Below are positions 1 through 10,900 of a stretch of DNA of 64,000 nt, in pieces. The DNA is from Aurelia coerulea (lineage: Eukaryota > Cnidaria > Scyphozoa > Semaeostomeae > Ulmaridae). The notes beneath the pieces are model-generated. The model did not search any database, was not told the DNA's origin, and saw nothing but the letters and a program-made list of their open reading frames with translations. The position numbers and the translations under genes were made by a program. How positions within the stretch are numbered: position 1 is the stretch's first letter; each line of letters opens with the position of its first letter. Location: the NCBI GenBank assembly GCA_039566865.1, contig CM076959.1, positions 12,755,501-12,819,500 on the forward strand, in the 5' to 3' direction.

Positions 1-419
1 TATTTTCAGCGTTAAAGTTGAAAATCAGCGACTTTTAGGCCTAAATTCTAAAAAAATAGTATGGTCTGAATTTTGCAAAAATTTCCCCGGATGAAATGTA
101 TTAATAGATACGTGTTCAAGGAGAGTATAGATGGACTCTACTGGCTTTTAAATAAAAAAAAGTTTTTGCAAATCGGAGTACTGAGTGTGATACAGCGTCG
201 TTTTTTAGTTTGTTGTGTTTTGTAAACAATGGTCAATTTCTTCCTGAAATTGATTAGACACGATGCAATAGCATTTCTTGAATGTTTGAAAAAAGTTTTC
301 TCCGCGACCGGTGGCTCAATTCGTTTCAAATTTTTTGCATCTTGGTGACAAATTCCTTCTTAATAACAAAAAAATAAAATAAAAATCATATTTTTAATCT
401 GAATTTTGGGTATTTTTTC
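1..419. other. AT-rich sequence, no gene seen
   Basis: I see no coding, repeat or RNA signal here. It lies directly upstream of the truncated Penelope-like fragment and may be unrelated flanking DNA. Confidence 0.4.
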
Positions 420-2065
420 CACTTTTTGACAAATCTGGATCACTGTGTTTCAGACGCTCTAGAAACTGTGAAGGATCGAGGAGATATAGACGACTCAACT
501 CTAAATTATCTTTTGATTAATAATCCTAGACTGGGTCGTTTTTATCTTCTGCCGAAAATTCACAAGAGGTTGAATGGCGTCCCTGGGAGACCAGTTATTT
601 CCAACTGTGGATATTTTACAGAGAATATTTCTGAGTTTTTAGACTATCACTTACAACCTTTGGCTAAAACAGTAGTGTCGTACATAAAAGATACCAACCA
701 TTTTCTGAAAAAACTGTATGAACTGGGTGAAGTTCCTGAGGACACCTTTTATGTACGGTGGATGTACCTGGGTTGTACCCAAACATTTCACATGATGAGG
801 GGCTGGCATTGAGAGGGGCACTTGACCATCGAGAAAATAAAACCGTCTCAACGGAATCTCTTACGGAGTTGGCAAAAGTAGTTTTGAAAAATAATTGCTT
901 TGAGTTTAATGATGAGTTTTACCAGCAGCTACAAGGAACAGCTATAGGCACTAAATTTGCCCCTTCGTATGCAATTCTTTTCATGGCGGCGCTTGAAGAA
1001 AAGTTATTGTCTAACGCGCAATACAAACCTTGGCTATGGTGGCGGTATATCGACGACATATTTTTGATTTGGCGGCACGGAGAGTTTATTGATTTTTTAA
1101 CCTAGTGCACCATTCAATAAAATTTACAGCAGAATGGTCTAAGGAGACGGTGAGTTTTCTCGATATTCGGGTGGTCAAAGAGGGCAATAGAATTATTACA
1201 GATTTGTTCACGAAACTGACAGACACTCATCATCAACATTTGCACCGTACTTCCTGTCACCCTGGTCACATTAAAAAGGGGATTACCTACAGCCAAGATT
1301 TGAGAATTAGAAGAATCTGTTCGGAGGATCAATTTTTTGATAGGAGGGTGGGAGAACTTAAGGGGTGGCTGTTGAACAGAGGGTATAAGGGAAAAGAGGT
1401 CGATCAGCAGACTGATAGGGTTCATTCTTTGGATTGCGTAAACCTTTTGAATAGACAAACTAAAGACGAGGGTGACGGTAGGATACCGTTAGTGCTTACA
1501 TACCATCCAGCCCTCAATATGGTTTATAATATCCTTAGGGAGAGCTCTAATGTACTTTTGGTTGATCAGGAACACAAAGAGTTGTTCCAAAACAAAGTCT
1601 TTTTGTCTTTCCGGAGGGCCAAAAATCTTAAGGACCAACTGGTGAGGGCGAAATTACCCGATTCAGATGATAGGAGTATGTCGGTTAAGGGCTGTTATAA
1701 ATGCAATGGCAGGAAAAGTTGTCAAGTTTGTGGTTCAATCGAAGAGGGGTATGGCTTTAAAAATTCTGATGAAAACAGATCTTTTACGATTTTGTCGGGG
1801 AGGTACAAATGCAATTCAGAAAAAGCCGTTTATTTGTTGCAGAGTGAATGCTGCCACGAAAAAATATGTGGGCAGCACTGAAACCAAATTCAGGCAAAGA
1901 TTTAATGTTTACAAATCGTACTTCAGGTCATACGCTCGCAAACATAATGAAGGCACGCTTAACAGGGGAAAAATGATTCCGCGGGCGAAGTTTTTTAGCC
2001 ATTTTTTCAAAACAGATCACTGCGAGAGATTTGATGTCAGTATAAAAATTAAAGGGGCCCATTAG
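420..2065 (+). pseudogene. Penelope-like retroelement relic (RT plus GIY-YIG), frameshifted
   Basis: This is a 5'-truncated Penelope-like element. The translation shows the reverse-transcriptase blocks in order across three frames: LPKIHK and GRPVISN (about 550-600), the motif A block DVPGLYPNIS (from 758), GTAIGTKFAPSYA (about 940-970) and the catalytic YIDD at 1046-1057. A downstream region with a Cys cluster (about 1690-1740) follows. The remnant of the GIY-YIG endonuclease, with YVGSTETKFRQRF, is near 1867-1900. The reading frame breaks at least three times, near 755, at a stop near 1103 and near 1850, so no functional protein can be made. The protein differs clearly from the Penelope-like copies at 52-60 kb, so it is a separate and older family. 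The first 150-200 residues expected of such elements are missing. The family assignment is firm; the exact 5' end is not. Confidence 0.88.
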
Positions 2066-3102
2066 CCATGTACGAAGAACGCTGGTACAGAACAAAGTTT
2101 AAAATAGCTTAGGGTAAATGCTTCCAAATAACCATTGCAGACAGGAAAGAGCACATGGTGACCATCAGATGGGAGCAATGAGCTTCTTTGAAGCTGCGGC
2201 AATTCCGATACTTTTCTTGTTTCATATTTCTATTTTCTACTGGAGGGGGCAGTCCTTCAGCACACAAGGACTAGTTTTTAAGGGGTCCTCGCATCCCTTG
2301 TTCGACCTAAAAGGAAAACATGTTCCCGTGGATTGATGCTTGCACAGCGGCACAGGATCAACTCGAGTCAACTGTAACATTTTCCCCAAGAAAGTAACAT
2401 TTCAAAACAGACGTTCATTTACCCCATCAAGTTATTGATTGAGGCCTGACGTGAACAGTCCCGTGTCAGGTTTCAAAAGCAGTTACAGCATCTGCGATCT
2501 ACAATAGACCTTTTTGCTATTCTAGAAAAATCTGAATCTACAATATTTTTATAGATTTTCTAGAATTTTGGAATGTGTACGATAGTGAAGCTCTAACCCA
2601 ACTCAGCCTGCAAGTATCTTCGAGGTCGAACGCGGCGACCTCTGCGGTGGCACATAAAAGCAATGTAGCCATTATGGGATTTGGCTTCGAAGCAGAAGTC
2701 CGGGTACCAATGAAGATATTTATTTCCAGTATCCAAAATTGTTGAATTGAAAATCTGCCAACACTTTTGTAAAGAGAGCAACATGCAATATGGTTAATGG
2801 GCTCATTTGTGGTCAAGTTGGACATGAATCGACTGCGTCACAACGTTTCTTCTAGAATTTTCGTTGATCACATGACATTGAAAATAATTAGTGCAAATGG
2901 TTTGTTTTCCTGGTGCTCTGCCAAAAAAGTCTCAGCAAATGCAGTGATCTGATGGTGCGGAGGCGCAGCAACAACACAGCTGTTGGCAACTGATTGCATT
3001 CTTGGCATTCTTAGCTGGTTCGCGGAATGCGTTCTTGGTTCGTGACTTAGTTAGTGCGTTACACCACCTCACTCCTATATGTACTCGTTTTACTTCGTAC
3101 AT
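2047..3102. repeat. Tandem duplication, unit 1 (about 1.06 kb)
   Basis: The block starting AATTAAAGGGGCCCATTAGC recurs at 3103 with scattered substitutions, giving two head-to-tail units. Unit 1 begins inside the last codons of the Penelope-like relic. Both units carry a segment (around 2500 and 3560) resembling the terminal sequence AATAGACCTTTTAGCTATTC of the MITE at 33464, so the unit probably contains a transposon end. Minus-strand open frames around 2538-2825 repeat in unit 2 but match nothing I know. Confidence 0.85.
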
Positions 3103-4164
3103 AATTAAAGGGGCCCATTAGCCATGTACGAAGAACGCTGGTACAGAGCAAAGTTTAAAACAGCTTAGAGAAAATGCTTCCAAATAATCATTGCAGACAG
3201 GAAAGAGCACATGGTGACCTTTAGATGGGATCAATGAGCTTCTTCGAAGCTGCGGCAATTCCGATACTTTTCTTGTTTCATATTTCTATTTTCTACTGGA
3301 GGGGGCAGCCCTTCAGCACACAAGAGCTAGTTTTTAAGGGGTCCTCGCATCCCTTGTTCGACCTAAAAGGAAAACACGTTCCCGTGGATTGATGCTTGCA
3401 CAGCGGCACAGAGTCAACTCGAGTCAACTGTAAAATTTGCCCCAAGAAAGTAAAATTTCAAACCTGACGTTCATTAACCTCATTAAGCTATTGGTTGAGG
3501 CCTGACGTCAACAGTCCCGTGTCAGGTTTCAAAAGCAGTTAGAGCATCTGCGATCTACAATAGACCTTTTTGCTATTCTAGAAAAAATCTGAATCAGCAA
3601 TATTTTATAGATTTTCTAGAATTTCGGAATGTGTACGATAGTGAAGCTCTAACCATGCTCTAACCCAACTCGACCTTGAAAATGGCAAGTATCTTCGAGG
3701 TCCAACGCGGCGACCTCTGCGGTGGCACATAAAAGCAATGTAGCCATTGTGGGATTTGGCTTCGAAGCAGAAGTCCAGGTACCAATGAAGATATTTACTT
3801 CCAGTATCCAAAATTGTTCAATTGAAAATCTGCCAACACTTTTGTAAAGAGAGCAACATGCAATATGGTTAATGGGCTCATTCGTGGTCGAATTGGACAT
3901 GAATCGACTGCGTCACAACGTTCCTTCTAGAACTTTCGTTGATCACATGACATCGAAAATAATTAGTGCAAATGGTTTGTTTTCCTGGTGCTCGGCCAAA
4001 AAGTCTCAGCAAATGCAGTGATCTGATGGTGCGGAGGCGCAGCAACAATACAGCAGTTGGCAACTGATTGCATTCTTGGCATTCTTAGCTGGTTCGCGGA
4101 ATGCGTTCTTGGTTCGTGAGTTACACCACCTCACTCCTATATGTACTCGTTTTACTTCGTACAT
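3103..4164. repeat. Tandem duplication, unit 2
   Basis: Second copy of the unit that begins at 2047, 1062 bp long. It carries a small insertion near 3650-3680 (CATGCTCTAACC and the following bases) and loses a few bases near 4118 relative to unit 1. The copy ends where both units share CTCGTTTTACTTCGTACATA. Confidence 0.85.
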
Positions 4165-4482
4165 AATTATTGATGGGGTAGAAAACGTCTTTTCGTTGCG
4201 CTGAAAGGAATCAATTTGGCAATATCGACTGGGAACTTTTTTGCCAAGGGGGCTGAATGAAAGGGCTGCAGATGTGGAGCTGTACATGTTTGCGTGCGGG
4301 GTGGCCTAAAATCTGAGGTTGCCTTTATATCCAGAAGATTTTATGGGTGTGGCTTTGCGGCCTTCTCCTATTACTTTGTGTGCTTTTACACGTGGCGGTA
4401 GGAGAGAATCCCCTATCAAGCAATTCTTGAATCAGCAGTTTTATTTTCTGTTATAAGATGGTGGTTTAGTTCATATATAAAA

Positions 4483-4501
4483 TTATTATTATTATTATTC
4501 A
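4483..4501. repeat. (ATT)n microsatellite
   Basis: A short run of ATT/TTA triplets, which may mark the 3' tail of an old retroelement, since another (ATT)n run at 63538 follows LINE-like sequence. Confidence 0.6.
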
Positions 4502-4769
4502 GGATGAACGTGCCATTCCTATGAGCATAAATAAATCATTCAGAGTGGCTTCATCTTCCCAAGAGAGTTCAATGTGCTACAACTGGCAGAAGCATTCAGA
4601 AAATTTGATCGTAATGCTATGCTGTTCTTAAAGTTAGTTAACAAAGATAAATAGTTAACTCGAGAATGCATGCCTTAAATTGGGCTATTATATTTTATTT
4701 TTTCCACACGTGAGTGGATATTGTTTAGCTGGAGGAACAATGGCATGCATAGGCATTTCTTTGTCCTAT

Positions 4770-5835
4770 TTATACCAGGTGTCTCAAAAAAGTACCCCCT
4801 TTTGACTGAACAAGGAGCAAAGCGATAACATTTTGGGACTTTTTGAATTCATAGCTACATTTGATGGTCTTCAACTTAAATGCACATACCTTGCATTTTG
4901 AATTCGACCACCAAACACCGGAGATATGAGTTCACAAGGTCAAAATTTGGAGTGCATCTGCAACCAGAGGTTTTGAGAAATGGCCTAGCCATAATTTGAC
5001 ACCACAAAGGCATTTTGCAAATAAATGTTCAACTTTGACCTTTTAGTTTTTATTTTTGAAAAGATTTATACCTTGAATTACTTCAATTGTTCTTGAAGTG
5101 ACTTTTCTTTTGAGGAATCGGTCATTGCATTCGATCCCAAGTGTTTTGTATCAAAGAAGAAGAAAAGGAGCACATGCACGCTTATTTTTTAGATGTGGCA
5201 CGAATTTATCATTCTTACCACATTTTTACAACATTTGTTTAATCAGCACCATGCATGGGGGGGGTACTTGACTAAAATTTGTACGGGGGTGGTGCCCACG
5301 AAAAAAAATTTTTTTACCCTGCTGCAAAATTTTTGGCTCAAAATGATAACCCATTCTGGAAAAAATTGGTGAAAAGTATACTCGAAAACATTAAAATTTG
5401 ACCAAAAAAGGACCCGATCTAACAAAATATCCCCTTTTGACCATGTTTTGACAACCTGCTATAGAAAAATTGCCTTATTTTGACACCCTGTGCAAGAAAA
5501 AATTAGTGAAAACGATACCCTTAAAAATGGCAAATCCCCATCGGACAAATATACTAAGTACCCCCCCCAGGGCGCCATGTCCATGCATCTTTTGTTCTTT
5601 TCAAAAGCAGAAAACGGAAACTTAAAGTCTAGAGGTGCTTTGGAAAATGTCCACGATATAAATCATGATTAGGCCCTTTTTCAAAACCTCCTGGTTTTGG
5701 GTGTACCGTAAATTTTGACTTTGCCAACGTGTATCTCCAGTGTTTGGTGGAAGATCTCTAAATGCAAGGTATGTGTATCTTAGTTGAAGATTGATGAATT
5801 TAGCTGTAAAGTCCGGGAGCAATGATATCTTAAAG
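4770..5835. mobile_element. Decayed foldback element with GTGTCTCAAAAAAGTAC end
   Basis: The left end has GTGTCTCAAAAAAGTACCCC, resembling the ends of the elements at 24731 and 26731. An internal block around 4850-4930 (CTTCAACTTAAATGCACATA and the following bases) recurs inverted around 5730-5810, so the two sides can pair. A second foldback, with GGGGGGGTACTTGAC near 5255 and AAGTACCCCCCC near 5555-5570, sits between them. The right end is not clear. Confidence 0.5.
5253..5573. mobile_element. MITE-like element with poly-G GTACTT ends
   Basis: Inverted ends GGGGGGGTACTT and AAGTACCCCCCCC enclose about 300 bp. They match the ends of the minisatellite-bearing element at 45703-46030, which suggests one dispersed non-autonomous family. 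Confidence 0.5.
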
Positions 5836-5839
5836 TTAG

Positions 5840-7663
5840 TTGACGGAGATAAATAGCCACCTCCAGGCCTGCATATGCAGGGAGCTGGGCAAGCCAAAAA
5901 TAGATCTTGTTTCTTAGCCAATGAAAATTGAGAACTCTTGTGGTGACCACCACTTTCACGTGATCAGGTTTTCTCGAGATCAAACAAATTCAAAATGGCT
6001 AACGGATTTAGAGTTGTGCTCTCCTGCAAGAAACCAAGAAACTAGCGAACTCAACGAGCTGAAAAGTTGTACATTTTGTTTTTCGGGTACGGGGAAAAGG
6101 AAGAGGAGTTGTTGGACGAGCACGACGATATCCAGTTGTTATTAGGCTTCTAGACTTCAGCAGAGACAACACTAACAGAATGGATTTTGGAAACAGTTGA
6201 GTTAGGCGCCTAGGCCGATCGTTGCCGAAGACGTACGAAACTCCCCCGAAACTCAGTCCGTGCATAACAAAATTTGAAAAGCTGGAAGATGAATATGTTC
6301 ACATGCTGGAAGATATTCGTATGCAAGAAAGTTCCATGAAAAGAGGGCAAGTGTGATTACAGAGGATGATATTATTTTGTTGTATTGTAGTTGTATGGCC
6401 TCGTGCGTTTTCCATCCAGGGGTTTCCCCTCTTCCTCAATTCAGTGGCGTGACGAAAGGCAATCGCTGATTGGTCAATTCATTTCAATTGAGTTGAATTG
6501 AAGTAATTTTTAGAAAGCCTTGGCTTTAGCTTGGTCAACTAACTTTAATGTTTGTTTCCTATTTCCAGTCATAGGAAATAGGAGACTATTCTTGTAGGTA
6601 GTTTTTTTAAAATTATGGATTTTTGCGGTAATTGGTTTTTTTAGACTTGCATTTATATTGTAATTAATGTTTTTATAGAGGGCCCCTTGAAAATCAGCCC
6701 TGAGTCTCAAATCTGAAGAATAGAATACTATGTATGCATGTTTGTATGATGTGATGTATTTATTAGTAAAAAAGTATCTACTTTGACTTTGATGGGCCAT
6801 GATAAATTGTACACAAAGCCAACTTTGATGAAAATTATAGTCTACTTTAAGATGTCCGGGCTTTTACTTCTGCAGAAAGGTACGAGATTCTTGATCTTGC
6901 TTGGACAGCAATACAGCATCAGACAGAGCCTATGCTGTTAGGCCCATTTTATGATGGTTTGGTTTTAGTTAGAGAGGGAAGCAGTTGAGTTCTTCACGAT
7001 GGAGCATAAATACATTTAGATCTCATCAAAGTATTTGAAGTTGCAAAATTTTACGACAGATATTTGAATATGACTAAAAGTTTATTCTTACCCGAATATT
7101 TTGGAGATATCTGCCATGGCTGATGCTAAGTTGAAGTGTGACCTGCACCTGATGCAACAAGGACGCGAAGAGGAGGAACAAAAAGCCTGGAATCTAATTC
7201 TTCGAAAGTCGTTGTTGCTCATTTCATTCCCCTGTGGCAGAGCTGGAACAGGTAGACCAAACAAACTCTCAAATTTATTGAAAAAGCCCAGGGGGGTTCA
7301 TGACTCGTGGATAGACGGGGGTCTGCTGCCCTGTTTTCAGAAAGCTACCCTCTTCTAAATACTGACACTTGCCTTCGTACCCACATTCAACATGAATTTT
7401 GTAGGAAAATTGCCCATTATTAACCATTTTTTACTAATTTCAATGAAACTTCACCCATGTTTGTGGAAAATCTGCCGAAAAAGGACCCTTGTTTGTGTAA
7501 TTTTGGCCCTAAAAGCCCACCCATATGGAAGCCTACCCATACCTTGAACATGTTATGTACACGCCCACCTGGGCCCCCGCAGTGAGAACAGCAAAGTCGT
7601 CGAATATTTGCAGAGCTTTGAAATTAAATGTGTTGAAACCAGCAAAGCTTCACGTTCACAGAC
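5840..7663. other. No confident gene; low-complexity and weak coding-like stretches
   Basis: I see no supported gene in this stretch. An ATG at 7116 in a GCCATGG context opens a short frame ending near a GT at 7250, but there is no recognisable product or matching second exon. A frame around 6095-6150 has an acidic segment but is broken. The upstream part of the BEL/Pao 5' LTR is missing, so the right edge of this stretch is a truncation boundary. Confidence 0.35.
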
Positions 7664-7877
7664 AAAGCTTAGTCATCGAACGTAATGTAAGACATGTGAA
7701 TTTAGAAATAGATCAGTGACCGCACCTTGAATGGTATGAGCAGGATGTCTGTATGAATGTAAAGGAAAATCGAGATTGAGATGGCTATCTTCGACCAGAA
7801 AATGTGTTTCTTTTGAGTGTACCTGCGTTTCAGTTATTAGTATGAACTAGCGAGACAGGAGAGTGTAATCTCCTACA
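7664..7877 (+). repeat. Truncated 5' LTR of the BEL/Pao element
   Basis: The sequence is nearly identical to 13720-13927, the last 208 bp of the 3' LTR. The visible differences are a 6-bp indel near 7772 and one A/G change near 7833. Similarity stops abruptly at 7664, so about 310 bp of the LTR are missing on this side, including whatever promoter lay there. It ends in TACA just before the primer-binding site. Confidence 0.85.
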
Positions 7878-7880
7878 TTT

Positions 7881-7896
7881 TGGTCCACCGAGCCGG
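7881..7896 (+). other. Primer-binding site of the BEL/Pao element
   Basis: TGGTCCACCGAGCCGG lies 3 bp after the LTR end, as expected for a minus-strand primer-binding site. From what I know of tRNA 3' ends it best resembles the complement of tRNA-Tyr, with two mismatches in the acceptor stem. The tRNA identity is inference. Confidence 0.65.
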
Positions 7897-7916
7897 ATTG
7901 TGGCTGTAAACGCAGT

Positions 7917-10900
7917 ATGGATAAAGCGAAGAAAAAGCGAGCAACCTATCGAAGGAATGTCACGAAGCTCGTGGGTAAAGTCGACGACTTGATTGCAGAT
8001 GGCGTGGAAGGAATCGATACGATAAAGTTGAAACACTACATGAACGAACTGAAAGAGAAACGGAGTGATTTAAAAGAGTTTGATAACGAAATTTTGGAGT
8101 TATTGTACGAAAAAGCCGAGGATGAAGTAGTAGACAAGGAAATGGACGAAGCGAGTGAATACAAAGAAAAGATAACGAGAGCACTGAGCTTAATCGAAGA
8201 CGCCTTGGAGAAGAGCAAGCCCAAGCGACAACTGAGTGGTTCATTGGAAAGCATAGCTTCTATTTCATCAGCGGGCAGTTCTGCAGAAAGAAGGGTGAAA
8301 GTAAATTTGCCAAAATTAGAGCTTACCAAATTTGGAGGAAAAATTCACTGCTGGCAAGAGTTTTGGGATGGATTTTGTAGTGCAGTGCATGAGAATGAGG
8401 ACCTTGCTAATGTCGATAAATTTAAGTACCTCAGAAGCCTTTTGGAGGAACCGGCTAAAAGTGTCGTAGCAGGGATACCACTCACTTCCAGTGACTACGA
8501 AATAGCCGTAAAATTGCTCCAGGACAGATACGGAGATCCGGTAGTTATCCAAAGAGCACACATTAATCAGTTAGTGTACCTTTCGCCAGTCTACAGCGAC
8601 AAGAATGTTTCAAGATTGCGTTCTCTTCACGATCAAATCGAGACACACTATCGTGGGTTGGAGGCTCTCAGCGTAGATCAGATTACGTACTCCACCATTG
8701 TTGTTCCGATGTTGATGGAGAAAATACCAGAGGGAATTCGATTCAACATGATAAGATCGACGGAGAAGAAGCAGATTAATTGGGGACTCGACGACCTTCT
8801 TGCAGCACTTGGAAAGGAGTTAGAAATTCGGGAAACTCAAGTTTCATTGTTTAAAACTGGCGGAAATCAGGAAAACAAAGGCGCACGGCCTAAGCGAGAT
8901 GATACAGCAACGGCGAGTTCATTGTTTGTTGTTGGCGGGAAAGATGGTAAACGCAAATGTGTTTATTGCTTGAAAGAACATGCCCCAGAAGATTGCAGTA
9001 ATGTGAAGGACATTTCAGAACGAAAAGGTATCCTTATCAAATATGCCAAGTGTTTTGTGTGTCTCAATTCAAGACACAGAGCCTTTGAATGTAGAAATAA
9101 GGTTCCTTGTAAGATCTGTAAGGGGAAACATCATGTATCAATTTGCGTAGGGCCTAATTCTGCGAATAAGGAAGCGCTACCCCAACAGCAACCCAAGCCT
9201 ATCCTTAGTGCACCAACACTCAACGTAAATGCTGCCTCTTGGGTGGGAAGTACGGGCTCTGGGGACAGAGTGGCCTTACAGACAGCCTTGGCAAAAGTGA
9301 ATGCCAAAAAAGAGAGTAAAGTACGAGTGTTGTTCGACACAGGTAGTCACAAGTCTTTTATCTCTGCCAAGGCTGTAAGTAAGTTAGATTTGAGGCCAGT
9401 CAGAAGTGAAAGATTGGGAATAAAGCCATTTGGGAGTAGAGAAGCAGAATTCAGCATGAGAGATATTGTAGACATTTCATTGTATTCTTTGTGTGGGGAA
9501 AAGAGAGTTAACCTTGAATGTTATGTTGTAGATGATATTGCTGATATTTCAAATTCTCATGTTGAAATTGCTAAGAAACATTACCCCCACTTGCATGAAA
9601 TCTGGTTTTCAGATGTTTCTAGGTCAGAAGATACACTCTGTGTCGATATTTTGATTGGCTCAGATGCACTTTGGGAGTTTCATGAAGGTGAAACAAAACG
9701 AGGGGGGCCAGGTGAACCTGTCGCTGTCAAAACAAAGCTTGGATGGGTGTTGTCTGGACCACTCAAGGTAGAAGGTAAGAGTTTTGATTCATTTGGCAAA
9801 TCTAATGTTAACTTTTTGCCTCATGTCAAGAAAACTTCAGAGGAAATGAAGATTGAAGAATGTGTTAACAGGCTATGGGACCTTGATACCTTAGGAATAA
9901 GGCAAGAAGACGAGGTGCATGAAACTGTCATTGATGATATTCTTTTCACAGGTACAAGATACTCTGTAGGATTGCCTTGGAAAATAGGACATAGCAAATT
10001 GCCCTCTAATTATGGAAATTGCCTAATGAGACTGCAAGGACAGATTAGAAAATTTAGGAAAGACCCCCATGTATTTGATGAATGCAATAAAATCATTACT
10101 GAGCAGGTAAAAATGGGAATAATTGAGCAGGTTTCAGAACTGGATGAAGCAGAAACATTTCATTATCTGCCTAGTCAGACGGTTGTGAGGGCAGAGGCAG
10201 AAACAACAAAGGTGAGACTTGTTTTTGATGCTTCATGTAAGGACAGAAAAGCTGGGACTTCTCTTAATGATTGTCTTCATGTAGGCCCATCACTGACACC
10301 TTTTTTGTTTGATATCTTGTTGAGGTTCAGGGAGAACAGAATAGCTCTTGTAGGTGACATAGAGAAGGCTTTTCTGAACATAGAAATCAACCCTGCTGAT
10401 AGAGACTGTCTCAGATTTCTTTGGGTCAAGGATATAACTGCTAAGGAGCCGGAAATCATTGTTTATCGTTATAGGACTGTTGTATTTGGAGTCAGCTCAT
10501 CACCGTTCCTATTAAATGCAGTTTTGCAGCATCACATTAAGACGTACCAGGAACAAGACCCTGAATTTGTAGCCAAATTATTGCATAGTTTCTACGTAGA
10601 TGATCTTGGGTCGGGATGTGAGAGTACTGAGAAAGCTTTAGGCCTTTATGAGAATGCAAAAGAAAGAATGTTAGAGGGAGGCTTCAAGTTGAGAAAATGG
10701 AAGACAAATGATGTGGAATTGTTGAAAGAGATACAGAAAAGAGAGAGTGAGGAGAAACAAGAGAAATCTAGCCAAGAAGATATGTCATATGCAAAGGAAA
10801 CTTTAGGCCCAACCAAGGACTTGGGGGGCAAGACCAAGGTTTTAGGGATAGCTTGGGATAGTCAGAAGGATGAGCTAGAATTCAATCTAAGCAAAATGGT

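Noticed and set aside
2538..2825. Minus-strand 95-aa frame in the tandem units
   Set aside because: The match between units only reflects the duplication. There is no domain or start context, and the upstream part varies.
7116..7250. Short exon MADAKLKC near 7116
   Set aside because: The ATG context is good and a GT follows, but there is no product, no second exon and no conserved motif.
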